A program made the translations under genes and the position numbers. This document shows, piece after piece, positions 35,281 to 47,373 of a DNA stretch of 64,000 nt (positions are counted from its first letter, which is position 1; each line of letters starts with the position of its first letter). Origin of the DNA: Dimorphilus gyrociliatus (taxonomy: Eukaryota > Annelida > Polychaeta > Dinophilidae). Location of the stretch: positions 4,059,689 through 4,123,688 of the forward strand of contig CAJFCJ010000005.1 in NCBI GenBank assembly GCA_904063045.1, given 5' to 3'. The notes under the pieces were generated by a model that worked only from the letters and a program-made list of their open reading frames with translations, had not been told where the DNA came from and did no database searches.

Positions 35281-36393
35281 TCAAGTGGCTGCCAAATTTT
35301 CCAGATCAACTTCAGCAAGGTGTCGACTGTGTCTGCTGAAGGAGAAGGATACGTGACATTTTGTAAAGTTATACCGAATCTTTACTAGGAGCGCCTGAAA
35401 GGCAGTCCGAAATGATTTAGAGCAGGCGCTGTACAAATAAAAGTTAAAGGAGAAGGACGTGTAAAAGAGGAACTGGAAAATAGCTTGCCAATTAACCGCT
35501 TGTGACGTAACTGTTGATTCTGAATAAAGTCCAAAAACGAATGGCATTCGATAAAGATGACTAGGGAGATTGAGAGCTATAAAAACTGTAGAAACGATAA
35601 GTAACGTCCGTGTTGTGCGCAATTGCAGTTTCGTGCAGGATCGAAGTACTCTTATCCTTCTACCTTCTGATCTTAAGGATGATGTTGACGACGAAGTTTT
35701 CTTTTCAAACCTTATAATAAGAGTAGGATCTGCAAATTTCTTCCTCTTCTGCACAAATCGAACAACCTTAATCATTATCGATATATTAAGTATGAGCAAA
35801 AGGCAGGACGGTAAAATACATGTTACAACTGTATCGACTGCAATCATTGCTTTATGAATATGAAAGTGACGAGCAATAGGTCGACATATTTTTTTTCCTT
35901 TCTCCTCAACTATGCCGTTCGACCAAATTGTATAAGAGTAAAGTAACAAACCGGAAACAGTTATTGAAAGCAATATTCTCTTCGTATTCTTTCTCTTGCA
36001 CCATTCATGCTTTAAAAAAGGTTTATATACTATGATAAATCTCTCAATAGTAAAGCAAACAACCGTCCAAACACTCTGATAGGTTGTCACTGGCAATATA
36101 TAGTTGAAAAGTTGACAAAACCCCTGCTTATGTAGCATATGAAAATTCAAGTGGCCAAGAAAAGTTGTACAGGCTAGACCTAACAAGAATATAAAATCTA
36201 CTGCAGCCAAATATGCAAGGTACAAGGAAGTTGTTTGCCTGACGAGATAAGTACCAAGGAAAACTGCTATAGTCACCGTGTTACCGATCAGACCGCTCAA
36301 CAGGATAATCGGAAGGAAGTAAGTGTGTAACGTCACTTGTATAACGTCAACGAAGCTGGACGAATTGTCCAACGACGAAACGTTCCTATTCAT
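35281..36393 (-). CDS. Class A GPCR, orphan peptide-receptor-like, paralogue 1
   Basis: Single-exon seven-transmembrane receptor, 370 aa. The N-terminus has N-glycosylation sites (NVSS, NSSS). TM1 has GNTV, TM2 has AAVD (Asp 2.50), and TM3 starts after a Cys (QGFC) that would pair with the ECL2 Cys in KKICRP. The DRY motif is ERF (about residues 117-119). TM6 has ALNLPSHLYR rather than the common CWxP. TM7 has NFYLY in place of NPxxY. A Ser-rich third intracellular loop and C-terminus offer phosphorylation sites. This combination is seen in lophotrochozoan neuropeptide receptors, but I cannot name the ligand. Head to head with a clear paralogue at 37135-38190. Confidence 0.85.
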   Translation of the reverse strand: MNRNVSSLDNSSSFVDVIQVTLHTYFLPIILLSGLIGNTVTIAVFLGTYLVRQTTSLYLAYLAAVDFIFLLGLACTTFLGHLNFHMLHKQGFCQLFNYILPVTTYQSVWTVVCFTIERFIIVYKPFLKHEWCKRKNTKRILLSITVSGLLLYSYTIWSNGIVEEKGKKICRPIARHFHIHKAMIAVDTVVTCILPSCLLLILNISIMIKVVRFVQKRKKFADPTLIIRFEKKTSSSTSSLRSEGRRIRVLRSCTKLQLRTTRTLLIVSTVFIALNLPSHLYRMPFVFGLYSESTVTSQAVNWQAIFQFLFYTSFSFNFYLYSACSKSFRTAFQALLVKIRYNFTKCHVSFSFSRHSRHLAEVDLENLAAT

Positions 36394-37134
36394 GTAGACG
36401 TCCAGCTGCCTTCTGCAAAAAAAGTACCATAGAGAAACAGTCGCATGGTGACGCTCCTGATTGCCGCTCTTTCGTTTTTATAGACGTCTGCGATATACTT
36501 TAAACAGAGTATCATACCTACTGTAAATTTGTTTCGTTTAGGTTGGTCGAGCCATTCATTTCATTTTCTAAAATCTTTAGTTAGGATTCAGCCTGGAAAG
36601 AAGAAGAAGGTAGATTCCAAAGTTGTAGAGGCATACCGCCTTTAATCAACGACAAAAGCAATGTACCAGATGATGATTCGATCTGAATGACGTCGTCAGA
36701 TAAGCAAAAAAATACAAGTTCTTCTATAGCTTCATGCTAAGAAATACCACTGTAAAAAACCTATTATTATGTAGACCTATTGTCCATACAATGCATATAT
36801 ATACATGTCTGTCTTTCTCCCTCTCGTCTTAATTCTCTCTCACTACTTACTCACCTACTAAGGTACTCTAGTCGTCTATTTATACATTTTATTATATGCT
36901 TCTGCCGCTGTCCAATATGTATAATTATCCTTATAATTAACGGCGCCATTAGATGACGCCACAAATACAATTATGGCGGATACTTTAGGTTAAAAATGGT
37001 TTCATAACTTTCCTACTGACCCCGTCGAACGCAGCGAATCATTTATTCCAGGCAGGTGACGCTGTTACGCAAAGGCGTCTATTGTTGCTTCTCTGACTGT
37101 GCCAGGCTGCGGGAAATTTACGATAGATAAGAGT
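36394..37134. promoter_or_regulatory. Shared upstream region of the divergent GPCR pair
   Basis: 741 bp between the two start codons. It includes a CTCF-like near-palindromic element (GGCGCCATTAGATGACGCC) near 36942-36960. A possible splice acceptor (gccag) just before 37105 suggests that the plus-strand gene may have an upstream 5' exon. Confidence 0.45.
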
Positions 37135-38190
37135 ATGCTAACTTTATCTAGAAATTTAACTGATAGAGAACTGCAGACAATAGCTTTAAATCATCAACTT
37201 CACAAAATACTCCTTCCTATCATAACAATACTTGGAATAGCTGGAAACGTCTTATCATTTAGCGTCTTCACGACAAATCGCTACAAAAGAAAAAGTGCAA
37301 GCGTCTTTCTCGCTTTCTTGGCTGTTGCCGATTCGGGATTTCTGCTTTCCTTAATACCTATTTGGCTGGGTTATATGAAAATTCATGCCTTTCATGTTCA
37401 AGGCTTGTGCCAGATAATTCTATATGGAACTTACGTATTTGGTTTTCTATCTGTTTGGACCGTAGCTGCCTTCACAATAGAAAGGACTATAGTCGTTTTC
37501 CTGCCTTTGGCAAAACATAGACTTTGTACGAGAAGAAAAGCCAAAGGCTGTGTAATAATTATGACAATTTTCGCACTTATCGCCTATTCATTCTCTGTTT
37601 GGACGTCAGGCGTGGTAAAACAAGAAAGTACTCAACAATGCCGCCCATTTGCTAAATACGAAAACTTTTTAAGAATAGCTACTAGCGTTGATACTGTTCT
37701 TACGCTGATCTTACCATCTCTAATTATAGTTATCTTAAATACTGCCATTGCAAGCAAACTATTTATCTACTTGAAAGGTCGAGGGCAAACATCTGGTAGT
37801 AGAGATCGCCAACAAACGGAGAAAGAAGAAACACATCAATTAACTAGTCGCGTAACGGACATCAGTGGTGTACAGTTGAGAATCAATAAAACTTCCTCCT
37901 CTCGATTTGTTGAGAATACTCAAGCAAGAACAACACTCTCTCTCATAGTTGTTTCAAGTGTATTCGTAGCTCTGAACTTACCATGTCACGCCTATCGTAT
38001 CCACGGATTCGTTATAGATCTTGCAGGCTTCAAATTTAAGAACGCCAGCTCTGAGCCGGGCTTTTATCAAGGATATTTGCAACTGCTATATTATATAAAC
38101 TTTGCTGTCAATTTGTATTTGTATAGTTTGTGTAGCCCAGCATTTAGGAAAGCAGCCTACAAACAATTATTTCGGAGTTGTTCATGCTAA
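37135..38190 (+). CDS. Class A GPCR, orphan peptide-receptor-like, paralogue 2
   Basis: Seven-transmembrane receptor, 351 aa from the ATG at 37135; the frame is open further upstream but without an ATG. The N-terminus has an NLT glycosylation site. TM1 has GNVL, TM2 has AVAD, TM3 follows the Cys of QGLC, DRY is replaced by ERT, ECL2 has QQCRPF, TM6 has ALNLPCHAYR, and TM7 has NLYLYS. It shares with paralogue 1 the SVWTV..FTIER block, the YS...W..G.V segment and the CRP in ECL2, so the two arose by inverted duplication. The C-terminus ends with CSC, possible palmitoylation sites. Ligand unknown. Confidence 0.85.
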   Translation: MLTLSRNLTDRELQTIALNHQLHKILLPIITILGIAGNVLSFSVFTTNRYKRKSASVFLAFLAVADSGFLLSLIPIWLGYMKIHAFHVQGLCQIILYGTYVFGFLSVWTVAAFTIERTIVVFLPLAKHRLCTRRKAKGCVIIMTIFALIAYSFSVWTSGVVKQESTQQCRPFAKYENFLRIATSVDTVLTLILPSLIIVILNTAIASKLFIYLKGRGQTSGSRDRQQTEKEETHQLTSRVTDISGVQLRINKTSSSRFVENTQARTTLSLIVVSSVFVALNLPCHAYRIHGFVIDLAGFKFKNASSEPGFYQGYLQLLYYINFAVNLYLYSLCSPAFRKAAYKQLFRSCSC

Positions 38191-41100
38191 TTCCTTCATA
38201 ATTCATCAAATAATTCAATTTTTATCCTTTTTCAGATAATACTTTTAATGAGAGTAAAAACCATAAAGATAAAAGATTAGTTTATAGATTTTGTTTCATA
38301 TATTTGTTATAATAATGGAAATGCGTTAAGAGAAGAATACCGAGAGAAAAAGAAGATGGGATTAATGACGCATTCTGCGAGGGGGAAAAAAAGAGACCAG
38401 TCTACAGATAATTGGTCTACTAAAGAGTTCATTTATAAATTACTATTAATTACTATTATAAACGCTTGAAAGTTATCTTAAACCCTATTGCACTTCTCTT
38501 TTTCTATGTTAATATAAACGTGTTTAAGTTGTGTAAATTACTGTTTTAAGCTGCTTAATACTTATGTTAATGTTAATGAGCAGGTAGGTTGATTGATTCT
38601 TTTCAATAATCTAAAGTATATTTTCATTTTGTTACGTGTCTTCTTTTAGTACACCATTGGCAAAAAATCCCTTTAAATATCAATGAGATTAGCTCAAATC
38701 CTCTAAAGATTGTAAAGAATGAAATTAGTATGTGAACATAGATTTATTGACCTTTTTAATTGAGTGTTACTCTCCTTGGTTTCTTTTTTCTTCGTCAACA
38801 AAATAAACATAATGTTCTGTTTCTGATAGAATAAGTATATTCTTTTATATTTCTCTGTGAAAAACAAACAAAGCATACTGAGAAAAGAGACTTAATGAGG
38901 TTCTTAGCTTCACAATACAACCAACTGTATCATCTAAATAAACTAGACAATTTTTTTTCTCCTTTTACAAACCGTCTTTATCCTTTGATGTTGAAAGATA
39001 TATGTTCTCCAGCTTGTTTTTTTTTTTTACCATATTTGTAAAAATAGCATGATAAATTTTCTAATTTATGAATAATTCATGTAATGGAATAAGGTATAAA
39101 AAAAGATCACGTTCGCCATTTTATCATCACTAGAAAATCGTACATGCCTCTATAATCAAAGATCAAGGAAACTTGCTCAGCTCGTAGCAATAGAACAGAA
39201 AAAAATTTCCTTCTAGTGTAGTAATTGATTAGATAACAATTTTAATGATAATTAATTAAGGAAAAAATATCAAATATTTCAAATTAATTATTAGATATTT
39301 TAGTTCTCTTTCAACTCTCTCTCCATCTTTTTTTGTTGTAAACATTGTTTCAATCATAGGTATAAAGATTGTAATTACGAATGTCTAGTAAAGCGTTTAA
39401 GTGGAATTACCAGTCAGAAAGTACGATTAATTAAAGAGATTAATTTCAGGTAATTATTTCCTCTTTTCTCTTTTGAGAGAAAGAGAGAGAGAGAGAAAAA
39501 AGGAGGGAAGGAAAAGGTTTGGTGGGGGAAGAGGGGAGAGAAAAAGTAAAGTAAAGTGTAGTAGAGTAAGAGACTTTTTATTGGTCTTTGAACCAATTTT
39601 AAAATGCTGTCATTATTCAATAATCCCATAAGTGAAAATGTACTCTGCGCTCTTAACTCTGAAAGTCGCTAATGTACCAATAAAAGAACAATTTCTCATT
39701 ACTCCTCATCAAGTAACAGGTTAGAATATTGAAACATTTTCATTATCCTATACTTTAATAAACATCGCCACTTTATGATAGACAACTTTTTACGAATTAT
39801 GGTACTCAATTTTAAATCAGCTTTAATTCGCTAGGAGTAAAGTGGAGAGTCAGATGACAGCAGGTTCCTAAACTTTAGAGCTTAGCAAGTCTATTTTTAA
39901 CTGGCCCAACCTTGAATGTGAATTAAGTCGAAGACTTTTACCTTTAGGCAATAGACATAGTTTTATTATTGATTCACGACATATAATCTAAAATCACGAA
40001 AAATATTAGATTTACTTGTATTAACTGAGATGTTTTATGAATATGTCTATCAATATTGGTTTAAAAATAGATATACATCCTGTACTCTTTTCATCTTTAG
40101 ACATCAAAGAAAGATTGCCTATTTAGATGGTTTACTATTCCAAGAAAAAAAGGACCTAAGAGGGAGAAAGTAAAAGACGAAAAATGATTTAATTATTAAA
40201 AAATCTAAACCTTACTTTATCAAATAAGTTTTTGGTGCAATATTAAAGGAGGAAATAATAAAAGAAAATTATAGAATGATTCTTAGAAAAGGGGAAAAAA
40301 ATGAAAAGAATTAGGAGGGATCTCGATACCTTTTCAACCAAATCGATAGATGGAAGGGAGAGAATAAGCTTTTACTCTTTAAGAATTCTTTCTATTTACT
40401 CATGACACACATGCGCTCAATCTCTTTCCCTCGTCTATTTATTACATTTTTTTTTAAACTGGTTACAATCCCTCATCTCCTAAGGATGGAGGAAACATGG
40501 AACATGAATCTAATCATTGCTAAAAGTCTGTCTAACCAATTCGTCGAAGCCATTAACGAACGACCTGATACCTTCAGTATGAAAGTTATTTTCTATTAGC
40601 AAAAATTTTCTGCTGCTTCCTGAAATATTATACAAAAAACGATAAATTTATTTCTCATGGGATTCAGTAGTTACAGATCAATTACAACATCGATTTAAAC
40701 AGTCATGAGAACTATTATAATTTTCTTTTTGCTTTTTCTATCTTCTTCTTCCTTTCGACAAAAACTGTATTGTATGCCTTCATCTTCTACAATAATATAT
40801 ATATATATATATATATACAGTATATGTACAGTATATTCTATACAGAATATTGTTCGAGAAGATACAGAGTATATATTTGAATAGTTTAACGCTTCTCTTT
40901 CTATATTAGACTAATAACTTTTAAGGGATGAGAAGGAATCGTTCGTTATCAATGTAATCGAGGGTTTTTTTACATGTCATGACACTGTCCTGGTTTTCTT
41001 CACTAACCTTCGATATAAGCAAGCAAAACATTTATATTTTGCTAGTTTGTACTAAACATGTAAGTCTAGTTTAAATTGTGTCTGTTATAGATCATTAATA

Positions 41101-43601
41101 TTGCGAGAATCATTGAAAACTGAGTATAACCTTCGTACAAAATCCTCTAAATCCCCAATTAACAGAGTGCTCCTTGGCTTAAGCCGTCAGACTAATTTTC
41201 TGATTTACCAAAAGCTCATGAACTCTGTCGTCTAAAGCAGGCTCAAAATATTACAATGCACATATATATTCATTTAACACCTATGCTGTATACAAGCATT
41301 ATTATTAACAGTTTCTATTACTACTCCATCTCATGTAGTGTATTGAGTACGAGTCTTCCTTTAAACCTTTACTTACAAAATAGTCTTTGTCCTTACTTGA
41401 TAATGAACTTTTAATAAACTTAAAGGGCATAAAAAGGTAAATTTCGACTTGTTAGCAACAGTATCCTTAATTCTCTATTTTTTGAATAAAAGCCCCAAAA
41501 ATATCCTTACAATCACAAAAGAGTTAGAGGCAAAAAGCTAATTGTCAATATGCTAATTAGTTTATACATCAGTTATTTTGATCATTTCTTTACCTTTCTC
41601 AAAGTATTTCTTTTTATTTTTATATTACCCCATAAAAAAACTACAGATTGAAAAGATAAGGAAAAGAAGGTGAATTTCTCATAATAAAAATGAGAATTGG
41701 GAGTTTTATTACAGAAAGAGCCGATGAGAAATTAATTATTCCCGATGAGTATTAAACTACTTTAATTCCAATAAGAATAATAATTATATAAACTTGTATA
41801 CGAATGCTACCGAACGAGTTTCTAATGTAGAACATTCTTACATCCTTCATAGTTAGAAATTGTTTATAAATTATAAGATAATTAAAGTCTCATAGAAAAT
41901 AACGAATAACGTTGACGAAAAAATCTGTAACTATAGAAACGCTATGTGGCGAAGTGTTTACATACTACAATAACTGTAGGCTATAGGTGGAGAGTGATAC
42001 AACGAAAGTTTCTATGAGTATTCCCAAAGGCTGCTTTTACACCAAGCTATTAAGGCTTGGAAAACGTCGTCTACGTGTGCCTCATAATCCGTAATGTAAA
42101 ACCTCCATTTTTAGGAATTTATCAGGAACTGTTGCGTGCATTGAAAATATTCCTTCAATTGAGTTAATATTTACGTTAATGAGCAAGCTAAATCGACATA
42201 TTCACCTTACTCTAATAATTACTCTTTTAGATACTCTCTATTCCCCTCTCCTAACACTTTATATTAGTATATATACATCCCTTCCCGAGTCCTAATTTTG
42301 AAATTAACGTCGTTCTTTAGTAATTAGCACGTATTAATTACTTTATTTTACAGCCGCTAATACCACTAGATTACTGTTACGTTTTTCTTGTAATATTTCG
42401 TAAGTTTATCTTTTGTCATTTTAACCTTTAAACAAACATTTTTTTCAAACTTTCTTTGTTTAACTACATTCGTAAATCTCATCTGTTTTTACAGCCATCA
42501 CTTTGTGATAACCAAGTTAGACAAGCTTCCTCTCTCCACCCTTAATTGCATCAGTATTTCTCAACATCCCCTCGGGAATCCTTATCTACTCGCGATCCGG
42601 AAAATTAATTAAGAATATTACCTTCAACAATTGCACAAGGAGAAGGAGACAAGATAATAATTGTTTGATTATTCCCATAGTGACAATAAAGAATTTTTAG
42701 GTTAACAACCTGTCCATTCACTATTCACTCTTCTCTCTATCTCTCTGTCTCTGTTTCTGCTCTATTGATATTATTTTCAGCGAGCAAGAACTTATAACTT
42801 TCTTTTTATTTACGACTTGTGAGAGCTAATCGAATATTGTTTCAGCAGATGTATAAACTTTCGTTCTAATCATTAAAATTAATCGTCAACTTATACGAGT
42901 ATAACAGATAAATTTGATTGAAAGTATAACATGTTTGGTTTAGTATTACACTAGAGAAAATTTATTCGAAAGCTCTATAATTAATTAATTAGAAGTCAAA
43001 CAATTAAATGTCATTGTAAAATATACCTAAAAAATTTTAAATAAAAAAAAAAGACACATTACCAGTTTTCGTTTAAGAACTTTTGAAAACCGTTAAACAG
43101 AACGTCAACGACCGTAAATTTTCAAATTTAACCAAAATAAACTATTAAAACAAGAAAAAAGAACAATCAAAGAAAGCCAAAGTAATTCTGATAATCTTTC
43201 TGAAGAAGAACATTATATATAAAAAAAAAGAAGGAAACTTTAGACGGAAAGAAATGCGCCTAGAATGTTTCTTAATAGCCTCAATTTGTTTGTTAGAAAG
43301 GGCATACTTGAAAAGTACGTTGGCATTAATGAGATACGGTGTCATTTTAAAATACTTTGATATAAGTATAGGTTGAGAGAAACTTAGGTTTAGTTGCATT
43401 ATGTAAAAAAGCAATTATGTTCATTTCCTATATTATATTTTATTGTTTTAAAGAGCTTTGAGGTAAAGAAAAAAAGTTTTTAATAGTTATTAATTACTGT
43501 TTTTTTTTTGTACACCTTCTCTCGTTCTCGCTCTCTCTCTCTCTCTCTCTCTGTCCTTTTCTCTATCTCCATCTATTTATTTATTAATATATAAAAAATA
43601 T
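38191..43601. other. Gene-free interval
   Basis: 5.4 kb, AT-rich. Open frames are short and low in complexity. It contains an (AT)n run at about 40795-40817 followed by palindromic TATACAGTATA elements, and a TC tract at about 43529-43552 just before the PDI-like gene. Confidence 0.5.
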
Positions 43602-45126
43602 ATGTCTATCTCTCCCATTCCCCTATTACTAATGATATTTCCCTGTTTAGAGTCTACCTACTTCCCCACAGGATTACAACAGACTCTGTTCAATTTCAAA
43701 GATGACGTCATAGAATTAGTAAACGCTACCCAATTTGAAAGGAGGGTTTTGAATAGCAATAATTTATGGTTCGTCTGTTTTTACAGTCCCAAGTAGGTTT
43801 TTAAGCGCTATCCATCAAGTGTCAGTGAAATACAATTCACATTTTGGTGAACAGGTGCACCTTTTCTCGGCGCGTCGTCGTTTCATATAAAAAAGCAGCA
43901 ACCGCCTTAAAAGTACGCTAATCGTTCGTAATTATTCTTTTTTTATATAAATACAAATACAAAAAGAGGGCAACATCTGACAGGGCGTTGCTAAATTTGG
44001 TCATATCAACCAGCCAAAGAACAGGTACAGGTTTAGATCATTGATTAAATTTAGAAATTCATATCCGTACATTTATATCTATACGGAATCAAAAGACACT
44101 AAGCCAATGTTATGCAAAACATGCAAACGATATAGCGGTCTTATTGAATGGATCAGTAATTATTTTATGAAACAAGGAAAGTTTCGCAACGACACTATCG
44201 CATCTCTTAATGACTATAACTACAGAGATATTTTACGGTCTGGTGGGAACCTTACTAAATTGTTAATAGCTTTCTTCGACAAGGGCCAAAACCCTGAAAT
44301 TGAACTCTACTGGCTTCTTATGGCTGATCAACTAAAAGCGAAAAATATCATCCCAGTTATAAAGAAGAATGCTCTCTCAAAAAAAGTTCATGTGACCTTG
44401 GATGTTAAATCTTATCCTTCTATCAAATATATAGAATTCTCTCAAAACGCCATAAGCAAAAATAACGACTATAGGGGTTTAATGAATACTAATGACATTA
44501 TCAAATGGGCTAATTGTCAACATATGAGTAACATTGCGCAGATTATCAACGAGAATGTGCTAAAATGTAAATGTAGACGACGTGGAGTGACTGCTTGCGT
44601 GCTCGTCTTTCTACAAAAGCTATCGGTTTGCGACAAGGAATGTCGAAACGATTATTTGAAAATGATGGCCCAAGCGTCAACAGAGTTTACCGAAAGGGAA
44701 TGGGGCTGGGCCTGGGCGACCGCCGGTCAGCAACGGCATTTGGAAAAGGCCTTAGGGGTCCAATGGACAGAATATCCCGCTCTGTTCTTAGTAAATCTGT
44801 CCAAGTCAGAGTTTATGCCCTTTAAAGGTATTTTTTTTTTGAAAACTATTTAGCCTCCACTTGAAATTAAAATGTAACATCTGTCGTTTTATTCAATAGG
44901 ACCTTTCAATAGGCAGACTATAGTAAACTTTCTTAAAAGGCCGCAAAGTAAAGAGTATGGACAAGGCAGGTTGATTATCAGTGGATTATTGCCCGAGGCT
45001 GTTCAGATCAGATTCTGGCCTAAAAGTGTTTCTACCTATCCAAAGCCGAATCTTTGCATCTTGCTAAGTGCTATTATTATAGAATTCCAGCTACATTTTT
45101 CCACCTACTTTTCACCCTGCTCATAA
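43602..45126 (+). CDS. PDIA6: PDIA6 (P5)-like protein without redox-active CxxC motifs
   Basis: Protein disulfide isomerase family member, 439 aa, close to PDIA6 length. Four exons: 43602-43792, 43855-43912, 43984-44827, 44900-45126. A hydrophobic N-terminus (PLLLMIFPCLES) can act as an ER signal. Thioredoxin domain 1: LWFVCFYSPKCTFS then KKAATALK, aligning with the family FYAPWCGHC and KKAATALK, but only the first active-site Cys remains. Domain 2: LLIAFFDKGQNPE, where both cysteines are gone. The C-terminal part is typical of P5: WGWAWATAGQQ, LEKALGVQWTEYPALFLVN, then FKGPFNRQTIVNFL. It lacks a KDEL-like signal and ends in a hydrophobic tail (LCILLSAIII). Probably a non-catalytic paralogue acting as a binding protein. 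The frame is intact, so it is not an obvious pseudogene. Confidence 0.78.
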
Positions 45127-45701
45127 TAGAGCTCGACGGCTAACAATTAGACCTCAGTAGACGACTTTTTCTTCTTTTTGAATTGCACAGGATGACGCCT
45201 TTAAACAACGTGCAATATATATTATTTGTTTTTTTTTTCTTCTTTTTTTTCATTTTATTTAAAGGATTCGGCGGAAGTAGGACGTTTGTATAGGTAACAC
45301 CTGCTAAAAGAAGGAAAAGGCGTGCATATAAGTATTCCGAAATTAATCGACTGTGGTATCAGCTGTCAACAGCTATTGCTTAAAAAAAATTTGAAAAACT
45401 GCGATAACACCCGTTTTTTTTTTAATAAATAATAATTAAAAAAATTGTTATAATAATGCGATTATTAGCCGCAGGTCGTTCTCTCTAAAAATATCGCATA
45501 TCCTATTACTCGGGGGAGGGAGGAGATTGAGTACTTCCGATTAGGGAGGAAATTGACCTTTGGATAAAAAACTACAACGACTAACGCGATATGCGGTTTT
45601 TTTCTCTTTCATTCTTATTACCTCTTTCCGAGATAAGAAACTACGTAATTACACCTAAACAATTAGTTTCCCTTTGACACCGTTTTAAAGGCCTACACTT
45701 G

Positions 45702-45716
45702 ACTGCCATCTATTGG
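45702..45716 (-). promoter_or_regulatory. CTCF-like motif
   Basis: Minus strand CCAATAGATGGCAGT, one of the best matches in the window to the CTCF core. It lies between the PDI-like gene and E2F. Confidence 0.4.
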
Positions 45717-47206
45717 TTTAATTATAAAAGAATGAGTAGAAGTAGATAAAAGAGGGTAATTAAGTCTCTCAAACCAAATACGAACAATATTACATAACAG
45801 GCAAAGGACTAATGAGCCGGGTTAGACATTTCCGGCAAAGGAATTCGAAGCGTGTTTGACGCTGTCTAATGACCATCTCTTACGTCAGACTACCCACATT
45901 TGTGGGCTGTACGCTTCGCCTTTCCCTAAGGGCTTTTCTATCGGCAGACAACCTACTTTCTTCACAATTATACGGCTCAATTTGAGCCATTGAATAAGAG
46001 AAAAGCTTGAACGACGGTCAAGTTGGCGAGTTGTCAACCTATAGGCCTATAGCGATGACCCGATTTCAAGGCGACTGGCTTATCTGGTGCTAAGTTGATT
46101 GATGCATTTACTAAATTCCTAAACGACTTATTAAATTCTCAAAGGAGTTGATTAAAAATCGTAATTGATACGAGTTTTCAGACCTGTCTTTAGATTTATT
46201 TTAACGTCGCCTTTAGGCTCGTTTCGGTTGAATCAAAGCGACGTTGAATCAATCGAAGCGTTAAGCCGAACCGTATGAAATTATCTGCAGGCTATTCGAA
46301 CGAAAAAGTTTGGTGGAATGTGGCGGAAAATTGGTCTTTTTTTATAAACGAATTGTATTCGTTATAAATAAAATAAAAAAAAAAGAAAGGCTATAAGACC
46401 ACACAAAGCGTTGGACGCGTTATGACAGCCGCGTGTTTGTAGCGCTTATCAAGGCGATAAGGTTGGCTTTTATCGGAGGAAGGGTGTGAAGAGATTGGTG
46501 CTGGTAGCGTGCTGTGACACACTTTCGCTTGACCGACGTCCAGCTTTCAGGGTTGTCGGTTGGTCGAAATGTAAATTTGAACAGCGAGAAGAAACGCATT
46601 GTTGAAACGTCCAACCGAAATCTGTCTAATTGTTCAAGAGTAAAAACAGTGTTTGATGTGAGACTCTTTAATCATCCCGACTTACGTAATTTGTTACGTA
46701 GGCGAAACGACGCTTTAAACGCGTTGGAAAGGCGTCGGTCGACAAATAAACAAAGCAGGCGATTGTTTAATGTTTGCCGATAAGGAAAACGTCTTATAAT
46801 TATCATGGGACGCGTGTCAGCCGGTCGTTTGCGTCTTGGCTCATTTGTAACGCCCTTTAGACAAGTCCGGGCACGCTTGGTTCCCTTGCACCTGTCCTGT
46901 AGAATCGCAGGCGTCTCGCATCTGTCGCCCTTTCAACGTGGTCTTGTTACTAAGGACGCCTTTTTCCGATTGGTTTAAACTGGTCACGTGTTTTTATTTA
47001 CACTGTGAGATGTAAAATCTATTGGTAATTGCATTTTTTTCTTAATCGGTGAAGTGTATTACTCAAATTCGTAAGTTATTTGTTTTATTAGATATGATTA
47101 CAAAAAAGGTTTATCAAATTGACAAGAATGTAACAGTCTTGATATGATTTTTAAATGGTTTGTTTACTGTGCATCCCAAGATGGACCCATCATAGCCTCG
47201 TTTCTA

Positions 47207-47215
47207 TTTCGCGCC
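47207..47215 (+). promoter_or_regulatory. Consensus E2F-binding site upstream of the E2F gene
   Basis: TTTCGCGCC, an exact match to the E2F consensus TTTSSCGC, lies about 160 bp upstream of the E2F start codon. It suggests autoregulation, as known for mammalian E2F1. Confidence 0.6.
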
Positions 47216-47373
47216 ACTTTCTAGCTTTGTCAAAGGGAGGTTTCTGTTTCAGTAGCGTAGACGTGTCGACATTGACCGGATGAAATGGGTCCCAATCCAC
47301 CTATAATGTCGCTGTTCGTCTAATTAACATCACATCCGCCCGGGAAGCCAGTGAATATACAACAATATATACC

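Larger units (their letters stand above)
45127..47373. other. Upstream region of E2F, CpG-rich in its right half
   Basis: No gene accepted. From about 45800 to 47000 CG dinucleotides are clearly denser than elsewhere in the window. An 89-codon open frame at 46514-46783 has no recognisable domain. Also holds a CTCF-like motif at 45702-45716 and an E2F site. Confidence 0.5.

Noticed and set aside
35570-35857. 95-codon plus-strand open frame
   Set aside because: It is the antisense shadow of the GPCR coding sequence on the minus strand.
42030-42065. Small hairpin CCAAGC...GGCTTGG
   Set aside because: A 6-7 bp stem of this sort is expected by chance in several kilobases; no flanking feature supports it.
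46514-46783. 89-codon plus-strand open frame in the CpG-rich region before E2F
   Set aside because: No signal peptide, domain or splice-supported extension; open frames are more likely in this less AT-rich stretch, and an overlapping frame is open on the other strand.
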